A stretch of 16,547 nucleotides of DNA from Holophaga sp. Lineage in GTDB: Bacteria; Acidobacteriota; Holophagae; Holophagales; Holophagaceae. Position numbers and translations under genes: made by a program. Positions 15,014-16,547 of this stretch are shown here, in pieces. The first letter of the stretch is position 1. Each line of letters begins with the position of its first letter. The DNA is taken from contig JADKBC010000037.1 of NCBI GenBank assembly GCA_016715205.1, positions 1-16,547 on the forward strand, in the 5' to 3' direction. The notes under the pieces are model-generated. The model was not told the origin of the DNA. It did no database searches and saw only the letters and a list, made by a program, of their open reading frames with translations.

Positions 15014-16547
15014 TCAAATTCTCGCTTTTTTGCGCTGCTTTTGGATGTACATGTTTTTATCGGCTTCTTCCAGCAGGATATCCAGCGAACTGGGATTATC
15101 CCACCTATGGTGGGCTGTCCCATAACTGAAGGATAAAGTGTACCCGCGATTGGGCTGTGCATTGTGCTGGCTGAGGTTGTCTTCCAGCCTTTGAAGGATG
15201 ACGCTGCTGGGGTTTTCGGCTGATTCGAGCGCCAGAATCACAAACTCGTCTCCGCCCAGGCGGGTGATGATGTCCGAGGCCCGGAAGGTGCTGCGCAGCA
15301 GGGCCGCCAGGTCTTTCAATGCCCGGTCCCCGGTGGCGTGCCCGAGGGTGTCGTTGATAATTTTTAACCCATCCATGTCGATATACAGCAGAATGGCATT
15401 CAGGCGCATCCGGTTGCTCATCCCCAGCAGTTGGCCGGCTAAAAGATTCAGGCCGCGCGGTTGGTCAGGCCGGTCAGGTCGTCCACCAGGGATAATTCCT
15501 GCAGTTTGTATTCCACCTCTTTCAGGTCAGAGATGTCGTGCACCAAAATCAGGTAACCGATTCGAGCACCACCCTTGCTTTTTAAGACCGAAATGGTGAC
15601 CTCGTAATATGTGGTGTGCAGATCGGTTGTGCGCTGAGATTCGAATTTGAGCGATTTTTCGACCGCCCCCAAACCGGTCTGGCTGACCCAGCCGCCCATT
15701 ACCTGCTCGGCAAACTGACCGACCGGCACCGCAGGCCAGGCGAAAATCTTTTGGGCTTCGGGGTTTGCATCCACCAGGCGCGACTGGGCATCCAGCACCA
15801 CCACGCCGTCGCTGAGCATTTCGATCAGAGTGTCGCGGGCGATCGGTTCAAGGTCAAACAGGCGGTACGAGAAGATTGCTACGCTGATGGCAATACCCCC
15901 ACAGGGTGTAAACAAAGGGGGTTCAGGTCCAATGTTTCAGACCTGGGATGAGGGTTATGCCGCTTTGATACAGTCCGTAGATCAGGTACAGGATCGAGGC
16001 GGCTGCCAGAATCAGCGAGGTTTGGCGGCGGTAAAGCGAAGAGCCGTGGCGCATTTTTGCAGCATGAGCAAATTGCCGACCGTGACCACGATCAGGTTGT
16101 AGATGACGACCACCAGGTAGGGCGGACCGCGTTCAAAAGAGAGCAATGGGATGAGTCCGCTGGCATCAACGCTGGCTGAGGCGTAGATCAGATGAAATGA
16201 ATCGTCCAAAAATTTGACCAGCAGCATCACAACGGGGAACAGGAACAGCGCCGCACTGCGCCAGGGTGTCAGCCAGTTTTGGCGGCTGGTGAAGTGGATC
16301 CCAAAGATCATGAACAGGGTTGGCGCAGTCAGAATGCCGATGTACTGGATCTTGCTGAAAAACAGCATGCTCTGGACAGTCAGACTGGAAAGCTCCAGGC
16401 TGTACCCCAGGATGTAAATGGAAAGCGCAAGCATGAAGAGCGAAAACCATTCCTACCCATTGGTGGAACGGTGCCGCCAGGCGTACTGTGCAATCGAAAT
16501 CGACATGACCTTACACAAAAAACAAAGATTGCAATCAGGTTAATCTG
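15014..16547 (-). CDS. 7TM-PAS-GGDEF diguanylate cyclase, frameshifted, N-terminus at window edge
   Basis: From the right edge: a 7TM region of the type found in the N-terminus of some histidine kinases (INLIAIFVFCV, WFSLFMLALSIYILGYSLEL, FFSKIQYIGILTAPTLFMI, SLILAASILYLIYGLYQSG, IAISVAIFSYRLFDLEPIARDT), then a PAS domain (MLSDGVVVLDAQSRLVDAN). A GGDEF domain follows (LVDDLTGLTNR, then LLYIDMDGLKIINDTLGH, RASDIITRLGGDEFVILAL, ADKNMYIQKQRKKARI). The active GGDEF motif and, five residues upstream, an RxxD inhibitory site (RASD) are intact, so it should make cyclic di-GMP under product control. Breaks occur near 16508, 16040, 15905-15925 and 15455, with in-frame stops TAG at 16455-16453 and TGA at 15925-15923 where Trp or another residue is expected. 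The initiation codon is at or just beyond the right edge. Confidence 0.85.

Noticed and set aside
4120..16455. Reassigned stop codons (TGA or TAG read as an amino acid)
   Set aside because: TGA clearly ends several intact genes, including all the ATGA-coupled transporter genes, and the internal stops occur only in genes that also have indels. Error or decay explains them better.
1..16547. Programmed ribosomal frameshifting as the reason for the many frame changes
   Set aside because: The breaks occur in unrelated genes, in both directions, several per gene, without slippery heptamers or a consistent downstream structure.

Overview
The window is a GC-rich bacterial chromosome segment. It is probably from Chloroflexota, in the Anaerolineae style. 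That guess rests on the kind of proteins present: a lipoprotein branched-chain amino-acid binding protein with an Ala/Pro/Glu-rich linker, a dCache-HAMP-GAF-PAS histidine kinase, a 7TM-PAS-GGDEF protein and a DUF1800/DUF1501 pair. No rRNA or marker gene is present to confirm it. Genes are tightly packed with many ATGA stop/start overlaps. No tRNA, rRNA, CRISPR array or transposase was seen, and no gene-free stretch exceeds 300 bases.

Left part, plus strand (about 637-5715): an ECF sigma factor, a zinc-finger anti-sigma factor, two small tandem membrane proteins that look like paralogs, a Tat/lipoprotein DUF1800 protein and a DUF1501 protein. Overlaps or abutting stop/start codons link sigma to anti-sigma, anti-sigma to the first membrane protein, and the second membrane protein to DUF1800. 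The whole reads as one envelope-directed regulon of unknown function. A MOSC-domain gene (1-502, minus) diverges from it and runs off the left edge.

Right part, all minus strand (16547 down to 5776): in transcription order, a 7TM-PAS-GGDEF diguanylate cyclase whose 5' end is cut by the window edge, a metal-dependent amidohydrolase of the Xaa-Pro dipeptidase-like type, a dCache sensor histidine kinase, and an OmpR-family response regulator. A strong hairpin and an AT-rich promoter region follow. Then comes a full branched-chain (or other) amino-acid ABC transporter: binding protein, LivH, LivM, LivG and LivF. This suggests a sensing, peptide-cleavage and amino-acid uptake neighbourhood.

The most striking property is that most genes are broken by single-base insertions or deletions. 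Conserved family sequence resumes in another frame at each break. Several breaks compensate each other within 40-80 bases. Because core-type genes of unrelated function are all affected while others (response regulator, LivM, sigma factor) are clean, base-level assembly or sequencing error is the simplest explanation. Two genes show something larger: the binding protein lacks about 60 residues of lobe I, and the histidine kinase lacks the H-box with the phospho-accepting histidine. Coordinates below give the reconstructed full extents of frameshifted genes.
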